Shown here: piece by piece, positions 32,948 through 42,799 of the stretch
Layout: each line of letters starts with the position of its first letter
How positions within the stretch are numbered: the first letter of the stretch is position 1
Assembly: GCF_002250625.1 (NCBI RefSeq)
Contig: NZ_NMVQ01000023.1
Location: forward strand, 186,001-250,000
Length of the DNA: 64,000 bases
Source: Enemella dayhoffiae
Lineage (GTDB): Bacteria > Actinomycetota > Actinomycetes > Propionibacteriales > Propionibacteriaceae
Direction: 5' to 3'
Notes under the pieces: generated by a model
What the model was told of the DNA's origin: nothing
The model's database searches: none
What the model saw: the letters and a program-made list of their open reading frames with translations, nothing else
Program-made: the position numbers and the translations under genes

Positions 32948-33424
32948 TCAGGCGGCCTGCTCGACCCGCTCGGCCTGGTTGACCCGCTCCGCCTCCTCCC
33001 CGATGAACTCACCGGACTGGTCGGGCTCGGGGCGTACGTCCTCGTCATCCCGCTCGGCGGGCGGCTGCTCCTTGACCAGTCGCCGGAAGCTGCTGGCCCC
33101 CCAGTTGAGGTCGTGGCCGACGCTCTGCGCCTCCAGCACCGTCCGCTCCCGCTGGGCGCCGGACTGGTCCTGCCAGCTCTCGGTGCGCAACCGGCCGATC
33201 ACCAGCACCGGCTGGCCCTTCTGCAGGCTGAACTGCACGTGCTCGGCCAGGCCGCGATAGCAGCGCACGCTGACCCAGGTGGTGGGTCCGTCGACCCAGA
33301 CGCCCTCGCGCCGGAATCGGGTGGTGCTGGCCATCCGGAAGGTGGCATAGGGGGTGCCGTTGCGGGTGGTCCGCTCGTCGACGGGGGTGCCGAGGCGACC
33401 GGTCATGCTGACGATGGGCTCCAT
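32948..33424 (-). CDS. Chromosomal SSB paralogue
   Basis: A 158-residue OB-fold protein from ATG 33424 (AGGAGAGGA upstream). Motifs: VSMTGRLGTPVDERTTRNGTPYATFRMA, TTWVSVRCYRGLAEHVQFSLQKGQPVLVIGRLRTESW. The C-terminus is acidic (ERDDEDVRPEPDQSGEF) but lacks the canonical DDDIPF tip. It is the second, SsbB-type protein common in actinobacteria, used for example in sporulation or competence in other genera; its role here is not shown. It is convergent with the dynamin pair, with one base between the stops. Confidence 0.88.
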   Translation of the reverse strand: MEPIVSMTGRLGTPVDERTTRNGTPYATFRMASTTRFRREGVWVDGPTTWVSVRCYRGLAEHVQFSLQKGQPVLVIGRLRTESWQDQSGAQRERTVLEAQSVGHDLNWGASSFRRLVKEQPPAERDDEDVRPEPDQSGEFIGEEAERVNQAERVEQAA

Positions 33425-33556
33425 TGGTGTGTCCTCTCCTAGGGCTCGATACCGATACAGTGCGGCTCTGCGCCGGAATCGTGCACCGGCCAGGCTCCAC
33501 CTGTGGACAGAGCTCGTGGTGCCGATCCGACTGTGGACAAACCTGATTGATCGAAA

Positions 33557-33575
33557 ATACGTAAGAACGTATAAT
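33557..33575 (+). promoter_or_regulatory. Operator and -10 of an HTH-regulator gene
   Basis: ATACGT-AAGA-ACGTAT (33557-33572) is an inverted repeat that overlaps a perfect TATAAT (33570-33575). The ATG follows 6 bases later at 33582, so the mRNA is likely leaderless and the site fits autorepression. Confidence 0.65.
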
Positions 33576-33581
33576 CGACTC

Positions 33582-34094
33582 ATGTCCGACGATCTGACCG
33601 ACCGCGTGGCGGCACTGGAGGCCGCCATGGCCCGCCTCGAGGCAGGCCTGGGATCGAACCACTCCGGCACCCCACTGCCCCCCGCCCAGGCGGGGGAGTT
33701 CTGGGCGCTGGAAGGACTGGAGCAGCGACACCCCGAGGGTGCGGTGCTGCTCGCCGGCTCGGTGGAGGTGCCCGAAGCCGGGCCGGTGCGCTGGCAGTAC
33801 GGACTCGCCCAGGCGAGCCTGCTCGACCTCGACTGGGCCGAGCTGGCCGCCGCGCTGGATGCCCTCGGCCATCCGGTACGCCTCACCCTGCTGCAGCTGG
33901 TGCTCTCCGGCGTACGCTCCACCGCCGCCCTGGCCGCCCGCGACGAGCTCGGCACCACCGGCCAGTTGCACCACCACCTGCGGGTGCTGCTCGGTGCCGG
34001 CTGGCTGTCGTCGACCAGCCGCGGCCACTACGAGATCCCGGCCTCCCGCGTGGTACCGCTGCTGGCGATCCTGCTGGCCGCCCGCCCGACCTGA
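33582..34094 (+). CDS. ArsR-type helix-turn-helix regulator
   Basis: A 170-residue protein. Residues 1-25 form a short coiled coil (LTDRVAALEAAMARLEAGL); the winged-helix part is at about 88-160 (ALDALGHPVRLTLLQLVLSG, TTGQLHHHLRVLLGAGWLSS, GHYEIPAS). No metal-binding cysteines are present, so it probably does not sense metals. A palindrome overlapping its own -10 suggests autoregulation. It lies 13 bases before the serine-hydrolase gene, which is probably its target. Confidence 0.78.
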   Translation: MSDDLTDRVAALEAAMARLEAGLGSNHSGTPLPPAQAGEFWALEGLEQRHPEGAVLLAGSVEVPEAGPVRWQYGLAQASLLDLDWAELAAALDALGHPVRLTLLQLVLSGVRSTAALAARDELGTTGQLHHHLRVLLGAGWLSSTSRGHYEIPASRVVPLLAILLAARPT

Positions 34095-34107
34095 TCCGAG
34101 GAGAACG

Positions 34108-35601
34108 ATGTCCACCGCCACCGCACCTCCCGCCCCGGACGACCCCGCCGCCCAGCCGATGGCTCCCACACCACGACGCGCCCGGACCTGGCCCGGCCTG
34201 CTGATCGGCGCCCTCGTGGGCGCGCTGCTCGGCGTCTTCCTCGGCCCCGGTCTCAGCCCACCCACCACCAGCACGGGCGACCCCGGGCTGACCAGCAGGG
34301 TGCAGCAGCACCTGGCCGGCTCCCGCGGGTTCGGTTCGCTCAGCGTGGTCGAGCTCGAGCGGGGCGGTGTACGCCGGGCCGACCTGGGTCCGGTGGGCAG
34401 GCACCACGAGCTCGGTTCCGTCACCAAGACGTTCAACGGGCACCTGCTCGCGGATGCGGTCAAGCGCGGCGAGGTCGCGCTCGACGACCCGGTTGCCAAG
34501 CACCTGCCCGAGCTCGCCGGTACGCCGGCCGGTGAGGTGAGCCTGGCCCAGTTGGCCAGCCACCGCGGCGGCCTCCCGCGGATGCTGCTCAGCGAGGCGT
34601 TCGGCGGACTGCTGCACCCGCTGACCATGCAGAGCCCCTACCACTCCACCGCCGCCGGGCTGATCGCGGAGGTGGGTCGAACCCCGTTGAACGGCCGCGG
34701 GAAGGTGACCTACTCCAACGTCGGCGCCTCGCTGCTGGGCCACGCGCTGGCCCGGGCCGCGCACCAGCCGGACTGGCCGACGCTGGTCCGGGTCCGGATC
34801 TTCGAGCCGCTCGGCATGCGCGACACCGTCATCGCCACCCGGCCCGAGCAGGTGCCCGCCAGCCGCACCGTCGGGCGGACCGACAACGGGGGCACTCCCG
34901 AACCGTGGACGGCCGAGGGCACGGCGCCGGCGGGGTCCTCGACCTGGACCACGACCGAGGACCTGACGCGGTACGCCCAGGCGCTGCTGAACGGCACCGT
35001 CCCCGGCATGGAGGCCCTCGACCCCCGCTGGCCGGCGGGATCGGAGTCGCGCCGGATCGGGCTGCACTGGTTCACCACCAGTCGGGACGGAGCCGCGGTG
35101 GTCTGGCACAACGGGGGCACCGGCGGCGGAACCAGCTACCTCGGTCTCGACCGCCAGCAGGGCCGTGCGGTGCTGATCCTGAACGACTCCACCACCGACG
35201 TGACCGGGATCGGCACCGACCTGCTGCGGGGCAACCCCCCGGCCGGGCACGGCATCCCCTGGATGAACCTGCTGGTGCTCGTCCTGTACGCCGCAGCGGT
35301 CGGCCAGCTGGCCTTCCGGGCGATCCGTCCCAGCTCGCGGATGAGCGTGCTCTCCGCCAGTCTGGACGCGCTCAGCATGGCCCTGCTCGCCTGGCGACTC
35401 GGCCCCTGGCAGCTGCTGCCGGGAGCGGTGTTCGGGCTGCTCACCGGCGCCGCGGTGGCGGCGGGGCTGCTCGCCCTGCGGCGTACCCGGGGTGCCCCGT
35501 GGACCGGCCGGAACCCGGTGCTCGGTTGGCTCGGTCTCGGGATCAGCTCCGCGATCTGCCTGCTGCTGGTGGTCCTGGTGGGGTGGGGACTGGTCGCCTG
35601 A
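34108..35601 (+). CDS. Membrane-bound beta-lactamase-fold serine hydrolase
   Basis: A 497-residue protein with GAGGAGAA before its ATG. A membrane helix (residues ~30-50) precedes the class C beta-lactamase/PBP4*-type domain (~55-375): catalytic SxxK in ELGSVTKTF, YSN in VTYSNVGAS, and HNG in VVWHNGGTGGG. Four more helices form the C-terminus (~388-497). Such proteins are usually peptidases or esterases rather than true beta-lactamases. It forms a two-gene operon with the regulator upstream. Confidence 0.85.
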   Translation: MSTATAPPAPDDPAAQPMAPTPRRARTWPGLLIGALVGALLGVFLGPGLSPPTTSTGDPGLTSRVQQHLAGSRGFGSLSVVELERGGVRRADLGPVGRHHELGSVTKTFNGHLLADAVKRGEVALDDPVAKHLPELAGTPAGEVSLAQLASHRGGLPRMLLSEAFGGLLHPLTMQSPYHSTAAGLIAEVGRTPLNGRGKVTYSNVGASLLGHALARAAHQPDWPTLVRVRIFEPLGMRDTVIATRPEQVPASRTVGRTDNGGTPEPWTAEGTAPAGSSTWTTTEDLTRYAQALLNGTVPGMEALDPRWPAGSESRRIGLHWFTTSRDGAAVVWHNGGTGGGTSYLGLDRQQGRAVLILNDSTTDVTGIGTDLLRGNPPAGHGIPWMNLLVLVLYAAAVGQLAFRAIRPSSRMSVLSASLDALSMALLAWRLGPWQLLPGAVFGLLTGAAVAAGLLALRRTRGAPWTGRNPVLGWLGLGISSAICLLLVVLVGWGLVA

Positions 35602-35627
35602 GCGCGGCGGCCGGCCGACGTCGTGGG

Positions 35628-36370
35628 CTATCCGGCGTCGGCCACCAACCGCTTCAGCATCAACCCGTTGAACGCGGCGTGACCGTGGTTGTCGTTGTTG
35701 AAGTAGGCGTATCCGGGCCGGTTGTCGGCGGTGAGCCGGCGCAGCCGCGGGACCCACTCGGCGAGTGCCGCGTCATCGAAGCTGCCGCCGTAGCGCCAGT
35801 TGGGATCGGCGTTGTGCAAGCGGACGTACGCCAGCCGCCCGGTCGCCCGCAGAATCGGCTCCTTCCCCGCGATGACCGAGACGACGAACCCGGCGCCGCG
35901 GCGGTCCAGCAGGTCGAGCACCCCATCGTCCAGCCCGGCCAGCCAGCTCGCGCGCTGGAACTCGACCGCGACGCGCACCCGCTCGGACAGCCGCGCCAGA
36001 AAGGAGTCGAGCCGCTGGTCGTCGCGCCCCAGGTCCGCCGGCAGCTGGACCAGCAACGGGCCCGCCCGGTCACCGAGCAGCTCGTGGGTGTGGGTGATGC
36101 GCTCGATCCAGTCGCCCGGGTCGGCAAGCTTGCGGAAGTGGGTGAGATACCGCGACGCCTTGAGCGCCATCTCGAACCCCTCCGGCAGCCGGTCGCGCCA
36201 CCCCTAAACGGTGGAGTCGGCGGGCCAGCGGTAGTGCGAGCCATTCAACTCCACGGTGTCGAAGCGCTCGGCGTAGTGGTCGAGCTGGTCCTTACGCGTA
36301 CGCCGTCGGGATAGAACGTGCCCCGCCAGTGCCGGTAGGTCCAGCCCGAGGTTCCGATCCGCACGTCCAT
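35628..36370 (-). pseudogene. Decayed DUF72-family gene
   Basis: The reading starts at ATG 36370 (MDVRIGTSGWTYRHWRGTFYPDG), shifts frame near 36300 (then DQLDHYAERFDTVELNGSHY) and meets an in-frame TAG near 36206 after PADSTV, continuing with GWRDRLPEGFEMALKASRYL and the rest of a DUF72 protein to 35628. One frameshift plus one nonsense codon make a functional full-length product unlikely, although a 180-residue downstream frame from 36170 is open. DUF72 proteins have a TIM-barrel-like fold of unknown function. Confidence 0.75.
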
Positions 36371-36491
36371 TCCACCGAGGGTATGCCCGCCGCCCGCGGT
36401 CCAGGGGATGGGGACGCGGTCGGCCCGTCCTTCGCCGGGCTGGCATACTGTGACGCGGTCCAGATCCCGACACCGAAGGTTGATCAAGCCG

Positions 36492-38174
<1,683 letters not shown>

Positions 38175-38199
38175 GCGTCCCACCCATCGGGTCGGTGCC

Positions 38200-38700
38200 A
38201 TGAACGTCGTGGTGCGCTATCGCAAACAGGCTTCAGGTATCGCCCGGCGGATCATCGGTGTCGCGCTGCTGGTGCCCGGACTCTTCCTGTTCTGGTTGGG
38301 GATCGCTCATCCGCTGCTGCGGATCCATGGTGGGTTGGCGGCGCTCCCGGGTCAGGTGCTGAAGCCACCGCTCGACCTGATCCTGCCGACCCTGCTGGGT
38401 CTGCTGCTGATCGCCGGCGGTGTCCTGGCCTCGACGCTTCGCTCTCCGCTGGCCCGGATCAGCGCCCCGAACGGGGTCGCGTGGGTGCTCGAGCCGCTGG
38501 GCGTGGTGGTGCCGCTGCCCGGCCGCGAGGCAAGGATTCCGTGGCACCAGGTGCGTTTCCAGCGCACGCAGGTGGCGGGCCGTCCGGGCGTACGCTGCAC
38601 CGGTCCGGGGGTGGACGTCGCCTATCCCGAGGCCGGGCTGTCGCTGAACCACCAGCAGCTCGACGCCGAGGCCCGGCGAATCAGCGGTGATCACCGGTAG
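38200..38700 (+). CDS. Membrane protein of unknown function, tandem copy 1
   Basis: A 166-residue protein: N-terminus MNVVVRYRKQ, two membrane helices (~18-45 and ~62-82), then a soluble part of ~70 residues (IPWHQVRFQRTQVAGRPG and LSLNHQQLDAEARRIS) that looks like a small beta-rich, PH-like domain. No family is recognised. It is followed 9 bases later by a paralogue whose 3' 167 bases are nearly identical. It starts 25 bases after ettA. Confidence 0.65.
   Translation: MNVVVRYRKQASGIARRIIGVALLVPGLFLFWLGIAHPLLRIHGGLAALPGQVLKPPLDLILPTLLGLLLIAGGVLASTLRSPLARISAPNGVAWVLEPLGVVVPLPGREARIPWHQVRFQRTQVAGRPGVRCTGPGVDVAYPEAGLSLNHQQLDAEARRISGDHR
38512..38678 (+). repeat. Near-identical 167-bp segment, copy 1
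   Basis: This 3' part of the first paralogue matches 39031-39197 with three differences by eye (about 164 of 167), all within ten bases of the segment. The 5' parts of the two genes are far less alike, which suggests recent gene conversion or duplication. Confidence 0.85.
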
Positions 38701-38709
38701 AGTCAGCGC

Positions 38710-39216
38710 ATGGACGTCGTGGTGCGCTATCAGCAGCAGACCGGGGGAGGCGGATCCGGCGCTCGCATCGTGGGTGCCGTCCTCGCGCTGCTCGGGCTCT
38801 ATCTGGTGATCGACGGAGCTTCCATGTTGCTCGGGTTCGTGCTGCCGATCTCGGACTACCTGCACATGGTGCTCGGATACACCATCGCGTACCTCCTGCC
38901 CGGGCTGGTCGGGCTGGCCCTGCTGGTGAGCGGAATCCTTCTGCTGGTGCGAAAGCCGGGCGGCCAGGGCCGGGGGATCACCGCCGCGAACGGCATCGCC
39001 TGGGTGCTGCAACCACCGGGTGTGCTCGTCCCGCTGCCCGGCCGCGAGGCAAGGATTCCGTGGCACCAGGTGCGCTTCGAACGCACGCAGGTGGCGGGCC
39101 GTCCGGGCGTACGCTGCACCGGTCCGGGGGTGGACGTCGCCTATCCCGAGGCCGGGCTGTCGCTGAACCACCAGCAGCTCGACGCCGAGGCCCGGCGGAT
39201 CTCCAGCGGAGGCTGA
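38710..39216 (+). CDS. Membrane protein of unknown function, tandem copy 2
   Basis: A 168-residue paralogue of the preceding protein: MDVVVRYQQQ, two membrane helices (~20-40 and ~55-80), then the same C-terminal segment (IPWHQVRFERTQVAGRPG, LSLNHQQLDAEARRIS). The N-terminal halves have diverged but share the layout. It is convergent with the FAD/Fe-S oxidoreductase gene. No function can be assigned. Confidence 0.65.
   Translation: MDVVVRYQQQTGGGGSGARIVGAVLALLGLYLVIDGASMLLGFVLPISDYLHMVLGYTIAYLLPGLVGLALLVSGILLLVRKPGGQGRGITAANGIAWVLQPPGVLVPLPGREARIPWHQVRFERTQVAGRPGVRCTGPGVDVAYPEAGLSLNHQQLDAEARRISSGG
39031..39197 (+). repeat. Near-identical 167-bp segment, copy 2
   Basis: Second copy of the 38512-38678 segment, 519 bases downstream in direct orientation. 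Confidence 0.85.
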
Positions 39217-39226
39217 ACGATGCTGC

Positions 39227-42049
39227 TCAGGGACGCCGGGCCGCCGAGCTGAGCAACTCGGCCAACGTCACCGCACTGCGGCCCTCGAGCTCGTCGAGCT
39301 GCAATCGGCAGCTGAACCCGTCGGCGAGCACCACCGCGCCCGCTCCGGCGCCCCGGACCGCGGGCAGCAGGTCGTGCTCGGCGACTGCCACCGACACCTC
39401 GTAGTGCCCCTCTTCGACCCCGAAGTTCCCTGCCAGGCCACAGCATCCGCCGACCGTCGTCACCTCGGCGCCGGTCCGGGCCAGCAACGCGGCGTCGGTC
39501 TTCCACCCCAGCACCGAGGCGTGATGACAGTGCGGCTGCGCCACCACGTGTACGCCCCTGAGGTCCGGTACCTGCCACTCGGGTGAGCGGGTCAGAAGCT
39601 CAGCCAGGGTGAGGATCCCCGACGCCAGCTCCGCCACCCGCGGGTCGTCCGGCAGCAGCTCGAGGGCGTCGGTGCGCCACACGGCCGTGCACGACGGCTC
39701 CACGCCGACGATCGGCACACCCGCGGCGACGAGCGGGTGCAGCACCTCGACGGCATCCCGCAGTTGGCGCCTGGCTCCCTCCCGCTGTCCAGTGCTGATC
39801 CAGGTGAGTCCGCAGCAGGCGTTGCGCTGCACCACCTGCGGGGCCCAACCGGCCGAAACGAGGACCTCCAGCAGCGCCTCCAGGTCACCGCCGTCGAAGC
39901 AGTCCGAGAACGAGTCCACCCAGACCGCGACCGGACGGCCCGAGGTGGCCGGCGCCTCGGCGCGCGCCCGATTCGACCCGGCGGCGAATCGGGGGAGGGC
40001 CCGGCGACGGTCCACCCCGGCCGTCTTCTTCAGCACCGCGGAGATTCCCGGCAGCCGACCGGCCAGGTTGACCAGTGGCCCGACCCGGGTTGCCCCGATC
40101 AGCCGACCCCAGCGGGGCAGCCAGCCCAGCGCATAGTGCGCCCGGGGCCGCAGCTTCCCGGCAAAGGCCCGATCGGTGGCGATCGACTTGTAGGTGGCCA
40201 TGTCGATCCCGGTCGGGCAGTCGCGATAACACCCTTTGCAGGAAAGGCAGAGATCCAGCGCCTGGTGCACCTCGGGGGATTCCCACCCGGTGACCAGCTC
40301 GCCGTTCACCAGCTCCTGCAGCACCCTGGCGCGGCCGCGGGTGGAATCCTTCTCCTCACCGGTGGCCAGATAGGAGGGGCACATCACCTGCCCGCCCGCG
40401 GTCGAATCGGCCAGGCACTTGCCCACCCCGGAACACTGGTGCACCTGCTCCACCAGGTGCGGATCGCTGCGGAACAACGACTTCTGCCGGATCTGCGGCA
40501 CGCGCAGGTCACCCTCGACCGGCCGCGGATCGACCAGCACGCCGGGATTCAGCAGGTTCTCCGGGTCGAAGATCGTCTTCACCTTTCCCATCAGCGCGAT
40601 CGCCTCGGCCGAATACATCCGCGGCAGCAGCGCCGAGCGGGCGCGCCCGTCCCCGTGTTCGCCCGACATCGACCCGCCAAAGGAGGCGACCAGATCGGCG
40701 GCCTCCTCGACGAAGGCCCGATACGCCTCGGCACCGCCGTCGGCCTCCAGCGGGAAGTCGATCCGGCAGTGCACACACCCGTCGCCGAAGTGGCCATAGG
40801 GCAGCCCGTGCAACCCGTGGCGCTTCAGCAGCGCGTCGAAGTCGCGCAGATAGGCGCCCAGCTTCTCCGGCGGCACGGCGGCGTCCTCCCAGCCGCCATA
40901 GGCGGGCCGCTCCAGTGACACCCCGGCCAGCCCGGCACCGTCCTCGCGGATCTTCCACAGGGCAAGGGCCTCCGCGGGATCGGCGACCACCCAGCCGTCG
41001 ATCGGGTTCGCGTCGGCGAGCAGCGCGTCGGCGCGCTCGCGCAGGCGTACCGGGTCGTCGTCGACCAACTCGACCAGCATCCACCCGTCGCCATTCGGCA
41101 ACCGCGGCACTGAACCCGCGCCCTTGGCCCGCTCCACCACGTTGACGATGCGCCGGTCCAACCCCTCGGCGGCGGTCGGGGAGTGGCGAGCGAGCACGAC
41201 CGCGTCGTCACCGGCGTCGGCCATGCTGGCGTACCCCAGGGCGACCATCGCCTTGTGCGGCGCGTCCGCCACCAGCCGCATCGTCAGCTCGGTGAACACC
41301 GCCAGCGTTCCCTCCGTGCCGGCCAGGAAGCGTGCCACGTCGAAGCCGCGCTCGGGCAGCAGGTGCTCCAGCGAATAGCCCGACACCTGCCGGCCGAAGC
41401 GACCGAACTCGGTGCGGATCAACGCCAGGTTGTCTGCGACCAGCTCGCGCAGCCGGTCCAGCGTGGGGGATGCCGGCGTCGACTCCCCGGAGACCACGCG
41501 CAGCCGCTCTCCATTGCCACACACGATTTCCGCGGCCACCACGTTGTCGGCGGTCCGCCCATAGCCCATCGCCCGGGGCCCGCACGCGTTGTTGCCGACC
41601 ATCCCGCCGACGGTGCAGCGGGTGTGGGTGGACGGGTCCGGCCCGAACCGCAGCCCCTGTGCGGTGGCGGCCAGCTGCAGCATCGCGTGCACGGTGCCGG
41701 GTTGTACCGTCGCCGTGCGGGCCGCGGCGTCGATGGACAGCACCCGGTGCAGGTGGCGCCGGGTGTCCACCACCAGACCCGGGCCCACCGCGTTGCCGGC
41801 GCAGCTGGTTCCCGCCCCGCGGCTGGTCAGCGGCGTACCCGATGCCCGGGCGGCGTCCACCACCGCCACCAGTTCGTCGACCGTGCGCGGGTAGGCCACC
41901 GCCTCCGGGACCAGGCGATAGAGGCTGGCATCGGAGGAATAGAGGGCCCGCGCCAGGGTGCTGCTGTCGACCAGCTCGGCCAACCCGCGACTGGTCAGCT
42001 CGGCGTACAACGGGGACGCGGCGAACGGAAGGGTCAGCGTGGTGGACAT
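39227..42049 (-). CDS. FAD-linked and Fe-S oxidoreductase, D-lactate dehydrogenase-like
   Basis: A 940-residue fusion. The N-terminal half is a GlcD/Dld-type FAD-binding oxidase (PRTVDELVAVVDAARASGTP, SRGAGTSCAGNAVGPGLVVD, GMVGNNACGPRAMGYGRTADN). Then two Fe-S cluster motifs follow (CSGVGKCLADSTAGG, CLSCKGCYRDCPTGIDMA) and a C-terminal GlpC/LutA-like domain with CCG motifs (ACCGLTWISTG, GGCCGLAGNFGVEEGHYE). Such fusions oxidise D-lactate or D-2-hydroxy acids and pass electrons to the quinone pool; the exact substrate is not shown. ATG 42049 is preferred to 42058. The MarR gene lies just upstream on the same strand. Confidence 0.85.
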   Translation of the reverse strand: MSTTLTLPFAASPLYAELTSRGLAELVDSSTLARALYSSDASLYRLVPEAVAYPRTVDELVAVVDAARASGTPLTSRGAGTSCAGNAVGPGLVVDTRRHLHRVLSIDAAARTATVQPGTVHAMLQLAATAQGLRFGPDPSTHTRCTVGGMVGNNACGPRAMGYGRTADNVVAAEIVCGNGERLRVVSGESTPASPTLDRLRELVADNLALIRTEFGRFGRQVSGYSLEHLLPERGFDVARFLAGTEGTLAVFTELTMRLVADAPHKAMVALGYASMADAGDDAVVLARHSPTAAEGLDRRIVNVVERAKGAGSVPRLPNGDGWMLVELVDDDPVRLRERADALLADANPIDGWVVADPAEALALWKIREDGAGLAGVSLERPAYGGWEDAAVPPEKLGAYLRDFDALLKRHGLHGLPYGHFGDGCVHCRIDFPLEADGGAEAYRAFVEEAADLVASFGGSMSGEHGDGRARSALLPRMYSAEAIALMGKVKTIFDPENLLNPGVLVDPRPVEGDLRVPQIRQKSLFRSDPHLVEQVHQCSGVGKCLADSTAGGQVMCPSYLATGEEKDSTRGRARVLQELVNGELVTGWESPEVHQALDLCLSCKGCYRDCPTGIDMATYKSIATDRAFAGKLRPRAHYALGWLPRWGRLIGATRVGPLVNLAGRLPGISAVLKKTAGVDRRRALPRFAAGSNRARAEAPATSGRPVAVWVDSFSDCFDGGDLEALLEVLVSAGWAPQVVQRNACCGLTWISTGQREGARRQLRDAVEVLHPLVAAGVPIVGVEPSCTAVWRTDALELLPDDPRVAELASGILTLAELLTRSPEWQVPDLRGVHVVAQPHCHHASVLGWKTDAALLARTGAEVTTVGGCCGLAGNFGVEEGHYEVSVAVAEHDLLPAVRGAGAGAVVLADGFSCRLQLDELEGRSAVTLAELLSSAARRP

Positions 42050-42141
42050 GGGGCCCATCCTGCCAACTCAGGCCTCGGTGGACCCTCGGTGACCGCGATC
42101 AGGGACGATCAGCCGTTGCGGCGGAGGCGTACGCCCGGGGC

Positions 42142-42603
42142 TCAACTGGTCGCGACGACGACGGCGCGGAACACCCTGCCCAGCGCCTCCAGGTCGTCGG
42201 GTTCGATCAGGTCGATGAACGCCTGCCGCACGGACTCGACGTGGGTGGGCGCGGCCTCGGCGAGCAGAGCCAGTCCGCGGTCGGTCAGTCTCGCCAGCAC
42301 CCCGCGGCGATCCTCGGGACAGGCCTCGCGGGTGACCAGCCCCGCCTGCTCCATCCGCGAGATGGTGTGCGTCAACCGGGAACGGGACTGGTGGACCAGG
42401 GCGGCCAGGTCACTCATCCGCAGCTGGCGGTCCTTCGACTCCTCGAGGCCGACGAGGATCTCGTACTCCCCGATGTCGATGCCGAACGGGCGCAGGTCGG
42501 CGTCCATCCGCTCGTTGATCCGCGCGGAGCCGAGCAGATAGGCGCGCCAGATCTGCTGCTGGTTCTCGTCCAGCCATCGGGGTGCGGCGGCCACCTGGGT
42601 CAT
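42142..42603 (-). CDS. MarR-family transcription regulator
   Basis: A 153-residue winged-helix protein: GIDIGEYEILVGLEES, MSDLAALVHQSRSRLTHTISRMEQAGLVTREACPEDRRGVLARLTDRGLALL. The DRRG wing is typical of MarR. It is read away from the acyl-CoA ligase gene, with 196 bases between, so it may control itself, the ligase or the oxidoreductase behind it. The ligand is unknown. Confidence 0.85.
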   Translation of the reverse strand: MTQVAAAPRWLDENQQQIWRAYLLGSARINERMDADLRPFGIDIGEYEILVGLEESKDRQLRMSDLAALVHQSRSRLTHTISRMEQAGLVTREACPEDRRGVLARLTDRGLALLAEAAPTHVESVRQAFIDLIEPDDLEALGRVFRAVVVATS

Positions 42604-42799
42604 GGGAAGATGATACCCCGTTGTTCAATGCTTGATCTTCCCACTTTGAACCACTTGATTGCCCTCTAGGCACGGCGCATACCTGCCAGTAACCTACTGC
42701 GAGTTGCCAGCCCGGATGAGATCGGGTTCACACAGGCAGGTAGGATCAACGGCCACGGCGGCCGGGGGAGTCTCCTCGGCGGAACGAAGGGGAGGACCC
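42604..42799. promoter_or_regulatory. Divergent promoter region, marR / acyl-CoA ligase
   Basis: Close to marR are two similar boxes, TTCAATGCTTGAT and TTGAACCACTTGAT, possible MarR sites. Further on, TACCTGCC (42680-42687) and GGCAGGTA (42735-42742) form an inverted repeat of 8 bases. I see no convincing -35/-10 pair for the ligase and no open reading frame of note. Confidence 0.35.

Noticed and set aside
34108-35601. The beta-lactamase-fold gene as a true antibiotic-resistance enzyme
   Set aside because: The membrane helices on both ends and the HNG rather than a KTG motif fit the PBP4*/esterase-like group; resistance cannot be claimed.
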